64,000 nt of DNA from CAWEBF01 sp963807235 (lineage in GTDB: Bacteria > Acidobacteriota > Vicinamibacteria > Vicinamibacterales > UBA2999). Below are positions 54,479-63,187 of the stretch, piece after piece. The notes beneath the pieces were generated by a model, which saw nothing but the letters and a program-made list of their open reading frames with translations, searched no databases and was not told where the DNA came from. Position 1 is the first letter of the stretch. Every line of letters starts with the position of its first letter. The stretch covers positions 62,001-126,000 of the forward strand of contig CAWEBF010000012.1 of NCBI GenBank assembly GCA_963807235.1. The letters run 5' to 3'. Made by a program: the position numbers and the translations under genes.

Positions 54479-55696
54479 CTAGACCCGTCCGACAGCGAGG
54501 GTCTGGTAAACGGAGTGCAGCTGGCCGACCAGGCGCGCGCGGCCGAACGCCCGCTCCGCTGCTTCGCGTGCCGCGGCCCCGACCCGCACACGCAAGGCTG
54601 CGTCCGACACCAGCGACCGGATGCGGTCGGCGAGCCCGACGGCATCGCCCGGTTCGTGCGTCAGGGCGTTCACGCCCGACTGGATGATCTCGGCAGCGCC
54701 GCCGGCGGCGCTGACGATCACGGCACGCCCGCACGCCATGCCCTCGGCTATCACGAGGCCGAACGGCTCGGGTTCCGTGCTGGCGTGCACCACGACGTCC
54801 AGCGCGCGCATCGCATCGGCGGTGTTGGTGACGTAGCCGACAAATCCCACGCGGCCATCCAGGCCCTCGGCTGTGCTCAGCGCGCGCAGTTCCTCCAGCG
54901 ACACCTGGCTTGCGTCGGTCGTATACACCGGGCCGCCAACCACGTACCCTCGCACCGGGAGCGTGGCCGGCAGCATGCCGAGGGCCCGCAGGAAGATCGC
55001 GTGGCCCTTCCAGCGCGCGAACGTCGCCACAAGCCCCACTCGCGTCACGTCGTCGGCGGCCGGCGGCAGGCCGGCCAGCCCGTCGAGGTCGAGCGCGGGC
55101 CCCTGGTTCGAGAAGCGCTCCAGGTCCACGGCGTTCCAGACGCGGTGCACCGGGACCCGGGCGCGCAGCACGCGTTCGAGATCGGCCCGCACGCTATCGG
55201 AATTGGCAACCACGGCATCACACGACCGCACCATCCACCGCAGCGCTCGCGAGGTGAGGGCACGCGTACCCACGTAGTCGTGGACGTGCCACACCACGGC
55301 AGCCGCGCGAGGCGCCACCCAGCCGGCCAACAGGTGCATCTTGACGCCGTTGCTCTGCACGATATCCGGCGCGCGGCTGGCGATGACGCGCCGCAGCCGC
55401 CACGCGTAGCCCAACGTGGCCCCTGCCGCGATCAGGCACGAGGCCGCCAGCGCCACGCGACGGACCAGCGACGCGCCGGCCCCCCACTCCCCCACGGCGG
55501 CAAGACGGGCCGGAAACGGCAGCACGGCCACGTCCACTCCGAGCGCGCGGGCACGATCCACGAACGGGCCGTCCGAGGCCGCCACCACGCTCAACCGCCA
55601 GTCCGGGTACGCCTCGCTCAAGCCCGCCAGCATCTCCAGGAGCGCCGCCTCGGCGCCCCCGTGCTGGCCCGTCGGGCTCAAGAACAGCAACTTCAC
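54479..55696 (-). CDS. GT4 glycosyltransferase
   Basis: 405 residues. MKLLFLSPTGQHGGAEAALL starts the protein, with a membrane-associated hydrophobic patch at about 80-97 (LVRRVALAASCLIAAGATLG). VGLVATFARWKGHAIFLRAL and STEPEPFGLVIAEGMACGRA mark the donor site. ATGA overlap with the export protein gene upstream. Probably acts on lipid-linked intermediates at the inner membrane. Confidence 0.9.
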   Translation of the reverse strand: MKLLFLSPTGQHGGAEAALLEMLAGLSEAYPDWRLSVVAASDGPFVDRARALGVDVAVLPFPARLAAVGEWGAGASLVRRVALAASCLIAAGATLGYAWRLRRVIASRAPDIVQSNGVKMHLLAGWVAPRAAAVVWHVHDYVGTRALTSRALRWMVRSCDAVVANSDSVRADLERVLRARVPVHRVWNAVDLERFSNQGPALDLDGLAGLPPAADDVTRVGLVATFARWKGHAIFLRALGMLPATLPVRGYVVGGPVYTTDASQVSLEELRALSTAEGLDGRVGFVGYVTNTADAMRALDVVVHASTEPEPFGLVIAEGMACGRAVIVSAAGGAAEIIQSGVNALTHEPGDAVGLADRIRSLVSDAALRVRVGAAAREAAERAFGRARLVGQLHSVYQTLAVGRV

Positions 55697-56511
55697 AACA
55701 AACGCTGACGAACCGTGATCGTGTCGCCTGGCAGGACGAGATCGGTCGGCTTGAGGTCGAGTTCCCTGCGCTTGCCGTCCACGACACGGGTGACGCGCAG
55801 TCGCCGGTTCGAGCCGCGCTCGGTGACTCCGCCCGCAAGAGACAAGGCCTGGAGCACCGTCATGTTGGGTTCGAGCGCGTACGAGCCGGGGTTGCGCACC
55901 AGGCCGACCACGAAGAAGCGATCGGCTTTGGGCACGAAGATGGTGTCGCCGTCGCGAATCGCGATGTTTTCCGACAGCCGCCCGCTTTCGATGTCCCGCA
56001 TGCTGACCCGTCGGACCTCTGAGTCCCCGGGCGCCGTCAACGTCACCGCGCCGGCAACAGGCGACTTTGGATGCAGGATGACGATCTCGGGGCCCGCCAC
56101 CGCGGTTGTCGAACCGGCCTGTGCCAGCACCTCGAGCAGGCTGACGGAGCCTGACAGGACGTACTTGCCCGGCGACCGCACCTCCCCCATCACGAACACA
56201 CTCTGGCTACGAAATTGATCCACGTCAACCGTCACTTGGGGGTTGCGGAGATAACCCTCCGACAGCTTGGTCTTCAGGGTCGCCGCCACGTCGCTGATCG
56301 TCACCCCTCCGGCGTGGATCCTGCCCAGAAACGGGTAATTGAAGTGGCCGTCATTCTCGACGCGGAACCGGCCCGACAGGCCCGGCTCGTTGAAGACCGT
56401 GACCGTCAGGACGTCCTCGGGGCCAATGACGTAGTTGGCCGCTTCCTTCTCTTGCGCCGAGAGCGACGCCGCCAGGACGAATGCGACCGCCAGGACCATC
56501 CACTTCTTCAT
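55693..56511 (-). CDS. Wza-like polysaccharide export protein
   Basis: 272 residues from ATG 56511. Signal peptide WMVLAVAFVLAASLSA, no lipobox Cys. The Poly_export domain opens with NYVIGPEDVLTVTVFNEPGL; two SLBB-type beta-grasp repeats follow (SVFVMGEVRSPGKYVLSGSV and FFVVGLVRNPGSYALEPNMT). The short length and lack of the C-terminal helix barrel mean that the outer-membrane pore is probably provided by another protein, perhaps the beta-barrel gene just upstream. Confidence 0.9.
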   Translation of the reverse strand: MKKWMVLAVAFVLAASLSAQEKEAANYVIGPEDVLTVTVFNEPGLSGRFRVENDGHFNYPFLGRIHAGGVTISDVAATLKTKLSEGYLRNPQVTVDVDQFRSQSVFVMGEVRSPGKYVLSGSVSLLEVLAQAGSTTAVAGPEIVILHPKSPVAGAVTLTAPGDSEVRRVSMRDIESGRLSENIAIRDGDTIFVPKADRFFVVGLVRNPGSYALEPNMTVLQALSLAGGVTERGSNRRLRVTRVVDGKRRELDLKPTDLVLPGDTITVRQRLL

Positions 56512-57746
56512 GGCAGATACTCGAGCGCCGCGAACACCCGCGTCCGCTCGTCCTCTCGCAGGTCCTCGCGACTGGTCGCGCGCTTTTCGCGATCGATGGT
56601 CAGCGTGAAGCGCATGTTGTCGTCCACGCGCACACCCACTCCCGCGCCCCAGATCCGGATCGTTTCCAGGCGTTCCTCCGCCAGCCTGTCAACCGCTTCG
56701 TAATGGAGCGTGCGCCGCCCCGCGAGAGCGATCGCATCCAACGGCCCGACGACCCGCTGCGACACGGTCAGCTGCCCGCCTGATTCCAGGTAGTAGGGAT
56801 ACTGCTCGTCGTACGAGTAGGTGAGATCGCGCGTGCCATTTACCTCGAAACGGGTCACGTTCATCAGCGTGTACCGAAGCGCGGCACTCGCGATGAATCC
56901 GCGAAACGGCGGCAGGACGCGACTGAGCGGCCGGAAGTCCCGGAAACCCAGCGAGGCCTGACCATTGATGATCGCGCCCTCGGCGAACCGGACCATGGGC
57001 GCCACCTTGAGGCTGTCCGCATCGCGCTCGCGCGCCACGGTGAAGCGCGTCTGCTCCACTTCGGCCGCCGCCACCACCGATGTCAGCGGCGTGAGGTCGA
57101 GGCGGGTGCCGGCCGCGAACGTCGTGGTGCCGCGGTCCAACTGGTCGCCCAGCGACTCGCCACGGAACACCTCGCCGGATGCAAACTCCGTCTCGTCGCG
57201 TACCACCCACGTCGTCAAGGACGTGATGCCGCTGACGGTCACGTCCACGCCGGCGCGCCCGTTGACCGACACGCTGAGGGCCCGCACGTCCACGTCGCCT
57301 CCCCGCTGCCGGCCGCGCGAGAAGCCCGCCGAGATCGAGGGGCGGACGCTGCCCGTGCGCACCTCGAAGAGGCCGCTGGCGGCGCTACTGAGCGACTGCT
57401 GGTCTTTGTACTGGTTGAAGAACACAAAGCCCAATCCGCCGGTACCGACCAGACGCGAATCGCCGAGCGGCAGCTCGAGCAGAACCCTCGGCGCCACGGT
57501 ATACGTGAAGTCCTCACGGATCACCACGCTTCCGTTGTAGATGTTGGAGTCCACGCCGATGTCGCGCAGCGAGATCGACGGATACACCTGCAGGCTGCCG
57601 AGCGTGAGCGGACGCCCCACGGGCTCGGTTTGCGGCACGGACTGCGTCGCCTGCGCGGACGCCGGCGAGACGGCGAGCGGTGCCCCCAGCGTCGCCAGCA
57701 GCGCCACCATATATGGCACCGCGGATCTCAGGTTGTTCATCACCAT
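56508..57746 (-). CDS. Outer-membrane beta-barrel protein of the exopolysaccharide locus
   Basis: 412 residues; two nearby ATGs (57746, 57740) could start it. Signal peptide VALLATLGAPLAVSPASAQ. The mature part is alternating beta-strands typical of putative beta-barrel porin 2: LQVYPSISLRDIGVDSNIYN, RLVGTGGLGFVFFNQYKDQQ and GVGVRVDDNMRFTLTIDREK. It is the first gene of the 21-kb minus-strand operon and overlaps the Wza-like gene by four bases. A role as outer-membrane channel or anchor for the polymer is inferred from this position. Confidence 0.8.
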   Translation of the reverse strand: MVMNNLRSAVPYMVALLATLGAPLAVSPASAQATQSVPQTEPVGRPLTLGSLQVYPSISLRDIGVDSNIYNGSVVIREDFTYTVAPRVLLELPLGDSRLVGTGGLGFVFFNQYKDQQSLSSAASGLFEVRTGSVRPSISAGFSRGRQRGGDVDVRALSVSVNGRAGVDVTVSGITSLTTWVVRDETEFASGEVFRGESLGDQLDRGTTTFAAGTRLDLTPLTSVVAAAEVEQTRFTVARERDADSLKVAPMVRFAEGAIINGQASLGFRDFRPLSRVLPPFRGFIASAALRYTLMNVTRFEVNGTRDLTYSYDEQYPYYLESGGQLTVSQRVVGPLDAIALAGRRTLHYEAVDRLAEERLETIRIWGAGVGVRVDDNMRFTLTIDREKRATSREDLREDERTRVFAALEYLP

Positions 57747-57833
57747 CTTCTATCGACCTGCAGAAAGCGAAGCCTTAGCGCGGAATCGTGCAGCTTCGTA
57801 CGCGTCGGGGCCGTGTTTAGAGACAATGGACAG

Positions 57834-58013
57834 GTGGAATCCGAATTCGTCGTCACCTGCCCCTACTGCGGCGAGACAGTGGAGATCTACGTAGAGCCGG
57901 ACGTGCGGGGCACTCTGGTGCAGGATTGCGAAGTCTGCTGTAACCCGTGGCAGGTCCGCGTCACGGGCCACGGCGAGTCGCGCACCGTAGAGGTGTCGCG
58001 TGGCGATGGGTAG
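57834..58013 (+). CDS. CPXCG-motif zinc-ribbon protein
   Basis: 59 residues from GTG 57834 (VESEFVVTCPYCGETVEIYV). The CPYCG pair and the DCEVCCNPW pair form a zinc ribbon of the Cys_rich_CPXG family; length matches. No DNA-binding region is obvious. It overlaps the next gene by 14 bases. Function of the family is unknown. Confidence 0.8.
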   Translation: MESEFVVTCPYCGETVEIYVEPDVRGTLVQDCEVCCNPWQVRVTGHGESRTVEVSRGDG

Positions 58014-58914
58014 GGCTGCCAAAGCGGCACCCGTCGCCATGGCGACCGGCGCCGTCGTCGTGGCGATCCTGCTTGCGGCCGCTACGCCGTCCACACAGGA
58101 TCGTCCGCTGCCCGACCTCGAACCCTTCCTCAAGGAAGTACGCACGCGCCTCGAGACCGACGCGTCGCGGCAGTTCGGCTACAGCTATCTGGAAACCCAG
58201 CGGCGGACCTCGATCGATGGCAAGGGCCGCAGCCGGGACGAGTCGGTCACCGTTCTCGAGAGCTATCCCGGCCTTCCTGGGGAGGACGAGCGCTGGGAGC
58301 GTGTGATCGAACGCGACGGCAAGCGCGTGCCGGACGCGGAGCTGCGAAAGGCCGACGACGACCGACGCAAGAAGGCGGAGCGCGTGGCGCGGACGCTCGC
58401 GGCGCAGACGTCGAGCGACAAGGCCAAGGTGGAGCGCGAGCGCGCCGCGGATCGGCGGGAGCGCGCCATCATGGTCGACGACGTGTTCGTGGTCTACGAC
58501 ATCGGCATGGTGGGCCGTGAGCGGATCGAGGGCCACGACACGATTGCCTTCTCGCTGCGGCCCCGGCCCGCGTCCAAGCCTCGGACGCGGGAAGGGCGCA
58601 TGCTCAAGGCGTTCCGCGCCCGCGCCTGGGTCAGCGAGTCCGACTTCGAGCTGGCGCGGCTCGACGTGGAGGCCATCGAGGCCGTGTCGATCGGCCTCGG
58701 GCTGCTGGCGCGCGTGCACAAGGGCACGACTGCGTCGTTCACGCGGCGGAAGGTCAACGGCGAGGCCTGGCTGCCTGCGCGCGCGGAGTATCAAGTGAGC
58801 GCACGTGTGCTGCTGCTGAAGCGGTTCCGGGAAGGCGGGCAGTTCGAGTTCTCGAACTACCGGAAGTTCACGGTGGACACGTCGTCCGAACTACGACCGA
58901 CAACTAACGACTAA
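58000..58914 (+). CDS. Secreted or periplasmic hypothetical protein
   Basis: 304 residues; start GTG 58000 or ATG 58006. One N-terminal hydrophobic signal (VAMATGAVVVAILLAAATPS), then a charged helical region with a likely coiled coil (about 115-150, DRRKKAERVARTLAAQTSSD) and a beta-rich C-terminal half (VFVVYDIGMVGRERIEGHDT, AFRARAWVSESDFELARLDV). The latter resembles outer-membrane lipoprotein sorting (LolA-like) beta sheets, but I cannot assign it. The last residues come from a seven-base repeat array. Confidence 0.6.
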   Translation: MAMGRAAKAAPVAMATGAVVVAILLAAATPSTQDRPLPDLEPFLKEVRTRLETDASRQFGYSYLETQRRTSIDGKGRSRDESVTVLESYPGLPGEDERWERVIERDGKRVPDAELRKADDDRRKKAERVARTLAAQTSSDKAKVERERAADRRERAIMVDDVFVVYDIGMVGRERIEGHDTIAFSLRPRPASKPRTREGRMLKAFRARAWVSESDFELARLDVEAIEAVSIGLGLLARVHKGTTASFTRRKVNGEAWLPARAEYQVSARVLLLKRFREGGQFEFSNYRKFTVDTSSELRPTTND

Positions 58915-58942
58915 CGACCAACGACCAACGACTAACGATCAC
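58893..58942. repeat. Seven-base tandem array (cgactaa/cgaccaa)
   Basis: Units caactaa, cgactaa, cgaccaa, cgaccaa, cgactaa, cgatcac lie between the convergent ends of the hypothetical gene and the DsbA-like gene, and supply the stop codons of both. Confidence 0.7.
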
Positions 58943-59597
58943 CGACAGTCCGTACGTCGAGTCCCGCTGCGGCGGCGCGTTCCAGCGTGTTGCGGAACAC
59001 CTCGATCGACTGCGCGCCGGACACACCGAACCGTGAGTCGATGACGAAGAACGGCACGCCGTTGGCCCCCAGGTGCCGGGCCTGGTCGCCTTCGGCTGCG
59101 ACAGCGGCCGTGTAGGTGCCCTGTTCGAGCGCCTCTCGCGACGACGCGGGATCCAGTCCGGCCTCGTGGGCCAGCGACACCAGCGACTCCGGATCGAATA
59201 CGGAACGGTTCTCGGTGAAGTACACCTTGAAGAAGCGCTCCATCACGGCGTCGCCGACGCCTCGTGCGCGTCCCAGGTGCACGAGCTCGTGCGCCTGCCG
59301 CGTGTTGCCGGTCACGCCCTCGGGCCGCAGGTGGAATTCGAGTCCGTCTGCGGCGGCCAGCTGCTCCATCTGCGCGTCCATGGCCTCGACCTGCTGGGCC
59401 GAGCGCCGGTACTTCGTCATGAGCATCTGACGCCGATTCTGTGTCTGGCCGAGGGGGCGGGAGGGATCCAGCTGAAACGAGCGGTGCACCACGGTGGCGC
59501 CACCAGGCACCTCGATGTCCTCGAGAGCGCGCTCGAACCGGCGCTTGCCGATGTAGCACCAGGGACAGACAACGTCGGACCAGATATCAATATGCAT
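58932..59597 (-). CDS. DsbA/FrnE-family thiol oxidoreductase
   Basis: 221 residues from ATG 59597. Active site CPWC at residues 11-14 (IWSDVVCPWCYIGKRRF), helical insertion, and cis-Pro loop GANGVPFFVIDSRFGVSGAQ, all typical of FrnE-like DSBA oxidoreductases (DUF: 2-hydroxychromene isomerase/DsbA). No signal peptide, so it is cytoplasmic. FrnE members assist redox balance or oxidative stress tolerance. The gene stands alone, with the large palindrome upstream. Confidence 0.9.
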   Translation of the reverse strand: MHIDIWSDVVCPWCYIGKRRFERALEDIEVPGGATVVHRSFQLDPSRPLGQTQNRRQMLMTKYRRSAQQVEAMDAQMEQLAAADGLEFHLRPEGVTGNTRQAHELVHLGRARGVGDAVMERFFKVYFTENRSVFDPESLVSLAHEAGLDPASSREALEQGTYTAAVAAEGDQARHLGANGVPFFVIDSRFGVSGAQSIEVFRNTLERAAAAGLDVRTVGDR

Positions 59598-59610
59598 GGG
59601 AGAGAATCGT

Positions 59611-59722
59611 AATGGGGGTCGGGTGTCCAGAATTGTGGAATTGGGGTCGGGCCTAATTGATCGACAAGGGGCTCCAATTAGGCCCGACCCCAATTCCACA
59701 ATTCTGGACGCCCGACCCCATT
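59611..59722. repeat. 112-bp near-perfect palindrome (REP-like)
   Basis: Left arm 59611-59658 and right arm 59676-59722 are reverse complements over 47 bases with one extra G and one T/C difference; loop 17 nt (gatcgacaaggggctcc). Internal motif aattggggtcgggcctaatt occurs in each arm. Lies in the gap between traB-like and dsbA-like genes. It resembles REP elements mobilised by RAYT transposases, but no transposase is nearby. Confidence 0.85.
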
Positions 59723-59740
59723 GCGTTTTTTGAAACCTCG

Positions 59741-60643
59741 CTAGCGTTGGGACACTCGGTAGCCGCGCTTGGTCAGCAGATCGATCAAGCCGTCGGCGCC
59801 GACCATGTGCCCGGCCCCCACGACCACCATACACCGCGCCTTGGCCAGGCAGGCTTCGATCTTGGGCACCCAGCGCTTGTTGCGATCGACGAAGAGCGCC
59901 TGGTAGATGGCCGGCGCCTCTTTCGTGCCATCGAGGAGGATCCTCTCCAAGGTAGGAGCGTCCCCTCCCTTCCACGCGGCCATCAGGGTCCGGATCTGGG
60001 AAATCTCCGTCTCCGTGCCCTGCAGCGTCTCGACCACCAGCGATTCTTGCAACTGGGCGCCCAACGACTCGAGCATCGACACTTGCTCGAGCGAGCCCTC
60101 GAGCGTCTGCACGGGCTTGCCCAAGGCGATCGCGCGATCGCGGAAATGCCGGTCGAGGCCGAGGGCGGGGTCGAAGCCCGCCGACTGCATCTCCACGGCC
60201 GCCAGGGTGATGGCGAGCATCCACGGCCGCATCCGTTGCACGACCTCAGCGGGAAGACCGGCCTTGGCCGCCCGCTCGACGATGGTGCGATACGTTTCGG
60301 CCGAAAGGTGCTTCTCGAGCGACTGCCCGGCCGGGTAGAACGCACGCCGCACCAGGTCGGCGGCCGCTTCGGGCGCCTTCAGCTCGTCGGGGTCGGCCTC
60401 CTCCACGAGCACCTGGGCCGAGAGGAACGCGCTCTCGAGAAACGGCGGCAGCGGGTACGCGTCGGGCGTCATCAGGTGCAGCGAGCCCACCAGCCACCCC
60501 GTCTGCCCCTGGCGCTCGATGGTCCAGACAAACCCCCTGGTCGCCGGCCGAACCGCCGACGCCAGCGATGCCTGCTGGTTTTGCGCCACCGCCGGAACGG
60601 TTACGAGGGCCCATACCAGCGCCCACCACACCAGTCGTGTCAT
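59741..60643 (-). CDS. TraB/GumN-family protein
   Basis: 300 residues from ATG 60643, chosen because GGAGG lies six bases upstream (an ATG six bases earlier overlaps the Shine-Dalgarno). Signal peptide LVWWALVWALVTVPAVAQ. FVWTIERQGQTGWLVGSLHL is the family N-terminus (GxxH-type metal residue), with an Asp/Glu pair EEADPDEL, and ends with MVVVGAGHMVGADGLIDLLT and KRGYRV. TraB/GumN proteins are putative metalloproteases or erythromycin-esterase-like folds; exported here. Role unknown. Confidence 0.85.
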   Translation of the reverse strand: MTRLVWWALVWALVTVPAVAQNQQASLASAVRPATRGFVWTIERQGQTGWLVGSLHLMTPDAYPLPPFLESAFLSAQVLVEEADPDELKAPEAAADLVRRAFYPAGQSLEKHLSAETYRTIVERAAKAGLPAEVVQRMRPWMLAITLAAVEMQSAGFDPALGLDRHFRDRAIALGKPVQTLEGSLEQVSMLESLGAQLQESLVVETLQGTETEISQIRTLMAAWKGGDAPTLERILLDGTKEAPAIYQALFVDRNKRWVPKIEACLAKARCMVVVGAGHMVGADGLIDLLTKRGYRVSQR

Positions 60644-60728
60644 CAGCATCCTCCGCACACCCGCACTATCGGCCGCCCGTGCCGGCCGCACCACGCGGGC
60701 ATGCCTGCACGTGCGGATGTGCGCGGGG

Positions 60729-61860
60729 TCAGCGTCCGAACCCGATCTCGCGGACCGGCTGGCGCCCCTCGACGTTGGCGCCGGAGTAGACCTCCATGCC
60801 GGCGGTACGCGGCGGAATCGGCTTGCCCTGCGCCTTGGCATCGGCGACGGCCTGCTCGTACGCGCGCTCGCCACTGAGTGCGTTGCCCACGGCCGAATTC
60901 CCTTCGTGGCACGAGGTACTCGTAGAGCTGGTATCCCGGCTGCTGGGTGATGGTGAAGCGCACGGTGAACGGGGCTTCGAGCGTCGCCGGATCCTCCACG
61001 CGGATCCGGTAGTCGATCATCTGCGGATCGATCCGCGTGAACCACTCGGTCAGCTTCAGCCCGTCGCTGTACGGCACGCCGGCAAACCCGGGCTTGTCGT
61101 TGAAATTGTGAGTCTCGACCACGAGCGTGTCGCCCTCGAAGCGGCCGCGCGAGTCGCCCATGTAGTGCTTGATGGCCGGCCCGAGGCGCGAGCGGCCGTC
61201 GAGCGGGATGACGCGCGTGTCGTGCACCATCTCGTAGCTGATCACCACTTCGTTCGGCGTCTGCGCGATCAGCAGGCCGTTGCCGTAGAGCACTGGGAAC
61301 ACGCCGCCCACGCCGCGCGTGATGCACCGGTCGTACAGCGAGAAGTCGTCGAATCCGTTGAACGGACGCGTGCCGAAGGTGCCGATGCCCGCCTGGGCCT
61401 TGCGACGCGCCAGCCCCAGCGGCGTCAGGCCGGCATGCGGCCGTCGGGCGGGTCCACGATGAACGACGTGTAGCCGAACGTCCGCACACCGAACTCGTTG
61501 CGCAGGAAGGTTTCCTGGTTCACCGCGCGATCGAGGGACGCCTCGTCGCCGCCCGCGCGCCGCGCAAACTCCTCCGGCGTCACGTGCTCGCGGGCCGCTT
61601 GCGCCGGCGGCCGCGCCGTGGGAATCCCGCGCATGTCGTCGCTCGTCCACGTGCCCTCGAGATCGGGGTGTCCCCATGCGGTCCGCGGCGCTTTCCAGGC
61701 TGGATCCTTCGCCTTGGCGGCCGTGGTCTCGGCCGGTACGGCGCGCAAGGCCGACGGAGGCTTCCGCGGCCCCGGGGGCCCCTGCGCCGCGAGCGGTGTG
61801 CCCACCGTCAGGACGGCAAGGGCCGCCGAGGAGCACCAATGACGACGCGACGTAACGCAT
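60729..61860 (-). CDS. Secreted protein of an Acidobacteria-type family (frame-broken)
   Basis: ATG 61860 has AGGAGG five bases upstream. Signal MRYVASSLVLLGG continues after a frame change near 61825 (ALAVLTVGTPLAAQ). Then HPDLEGTWTSDDMRGIPTAR, FLRNEFGVRTFGYTSFIVDP (break near 61430), RCITRGVGGVFPVLYGNGLL, GRFEGDTLVVETHNFNDKPG, and after a break near 60905 GKPIPPRTAGMEVYSGANVE. The beta-rich signatures resemble the gene at 18236 (GDTLVVETTH-type). Multiplied in Acidobacteriota; function unknown. Confidence 0.72.
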
Positions 61861-61881
61861 GACGTCCTCCTGTGGCGACGT

Positions 61882-63147
61882 TTACGACGACGGCGACGAC
61901 AGCACCAGCGTGACGTTGGTGCCGCCAAAGCCGAACGAGTTCGACAGGGCGTGCCGGAGCGGGCGCGACGTGGGCTCGACGACCGGCGGATACGACTCCA
62001 GCTCCGGATCGAGCGGGGTCGCGTTGATCGACGGCGCCACCCAGTTGCCGCGCAGCATGGCCATCGTGAAGATGGCCTCGATGGCGCCGGCCGCCGACAC
62101 GGTGTGCCCGGTATATCCCTTGGTGGACGAATACGCCACGTGGCGATCGCCGAGCACCAAGCGGATGGCGCGCACTTCGGACACGTCGCCTGCGGGCGTG
62201 GACGTGCCGTGCGTGTTCACGTAGTCGATGTCGTCGGGCGACAGGCGCGGCGTGCGCCAGGGCCGATTCAATGGCTCGCCGCGCGCCGTCCGACGACGGC
62301 GCCACCATGTCCCCTTCGCCGTCGCTCGACATGCCCCACCCCCGAACCACGCCCAGGATCGCCGCACCACGCGCCTCGGCCACTTCCCGCGCCTCGAGCA
62401 CCACGACGCCCGCGCCCTCGGCGAAGACGAACCCCCGGCGATCGGCGGCGTAGGGCCGAGACGCGCGCTCTGGATGGTCGTTGTCCTCGGAGTTGTAGGC
62501 GCGCATCGAGTCGAACCCGGAGTGGAAGTGGGGGTCGGTCTCTTCGCAGCCCGCCGGCGACCGCCGCGTCGCAATGGCCGGATTGGATGAGCATGGCGGC
62601 CAGCAGCAGGTTGTAGGCGCCGCCCGCGCACGCGGCGCTGGTCGTGAAGGAGGGCCCGGTCGAGCCGAGCACATTCACGAGATTCGCCGACGCGGTGGAC
62701 GCCATCAGCCGCGGCACCACGGTGGGCAGGATGCGCCGCATGTTCCTGGACTCGAGCGAGCTTGTCCTGGATCTCGACGTGCGTGCGAACGTCGCCGGCA
62801 CCCGACCCCACGACCACCGCGAAGTCGCGCCGGTCGAGGCATGCCTGGGCGATCGCGCGTCGGGCGGCCGCGAGCGCCAGGCGCGACTGCCGCCCCATGA
62901 AGCGGCCCTGCGCCTTGGTGACGCCGACGTCGTCGTCGGTCAGCTCGCCCGGGTATATGCCGGCGATCTGACAACGGCCGTTCATCTCCACGGCCGGCGG
63001 ATAGGGCCTGAAGGGAATGCCGCGCCCCTCCCGCAGCATGGCCTCGAGCGTGGGGAGGTCGTCGCCCATGTGGCACAACACGCCCGCCCCAGTCACCACG
63101 ATGTCGCGCCGACGCGTGCCCGAACCGTCCATCTCGACTGAGGCCAT
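61882..63147 (-). CDS. fabF: Beta-ketoacyl-ACP synthase II-like (frame-broken)
   Basis: Ketosynthase of fatty acid or polyketide synthesis, about 420 residues. ATG 63147 begins with RRDIVVTGAGVLCHMGDDLP. Catalytic Cys in TTSAACAGGAYNLLL, His in DIDYVNTHGTSTPAGDV and STKGYTGHTVSAAGAIEAIF, and the C-terminal SNSFGFGGTNVTLVL are present. Frame breaks near 62755, 62560 and 62240. It stands alone, without acyl carrier protein or other fab genes nearby, so a specialised lipid role is possible. Confidence 0.83.
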   Translation of the reverse strand: MASVEMDGSGTRRRDIVVTGAGVLCHMGDDLPTLEAMLREGRGIPFRPYPPAVEMNGRCQIAGIYPGELTDDDVGVTKAQGRFMGRQSRLALAAARRAIAQACLDRRDFAVVVGSGAGDVRTHVEIQDKLARVQEHAAHPAHRGAAADGVHRVGESRECARLDRALLHDQRRVRGRRLQPAAGRHAHPIRPLRRGGRRRAAKRPTPTSTPGSTRCAPTTPRTTTIQSARLGPTPPIAGGSSSPRARASWCSRRGKWPRRVVRRSWAWFGGGACRATAKGTWWRRRRTARGEPLNRPWRTPRLSPDDIDYVNTHGTSTPAGDVSEVRAIRLVLGDRHVAYSSTKGYTGHTVSAAGAIEAIFTMAMLRGNWVAPSINATPLDPELESYPPVVEPTSRPLRHALSNSFGFGGTNVTLVLSSPSS

Positions 63148-63153
63148 TGTAAC

Positions 63154-63187
63154 GGGCTCCGGGCTCCAGGCCCCGGGCTCCAGGCCT
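63154..63187. repeat. Seven-base tandem array (gggctcc/aggcccc)
   Basis: Units gggctcc, gggctcc, aggcccc, gggctcc, aggccta between the fabF start and the transporter stop. Confidence 0.6.
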
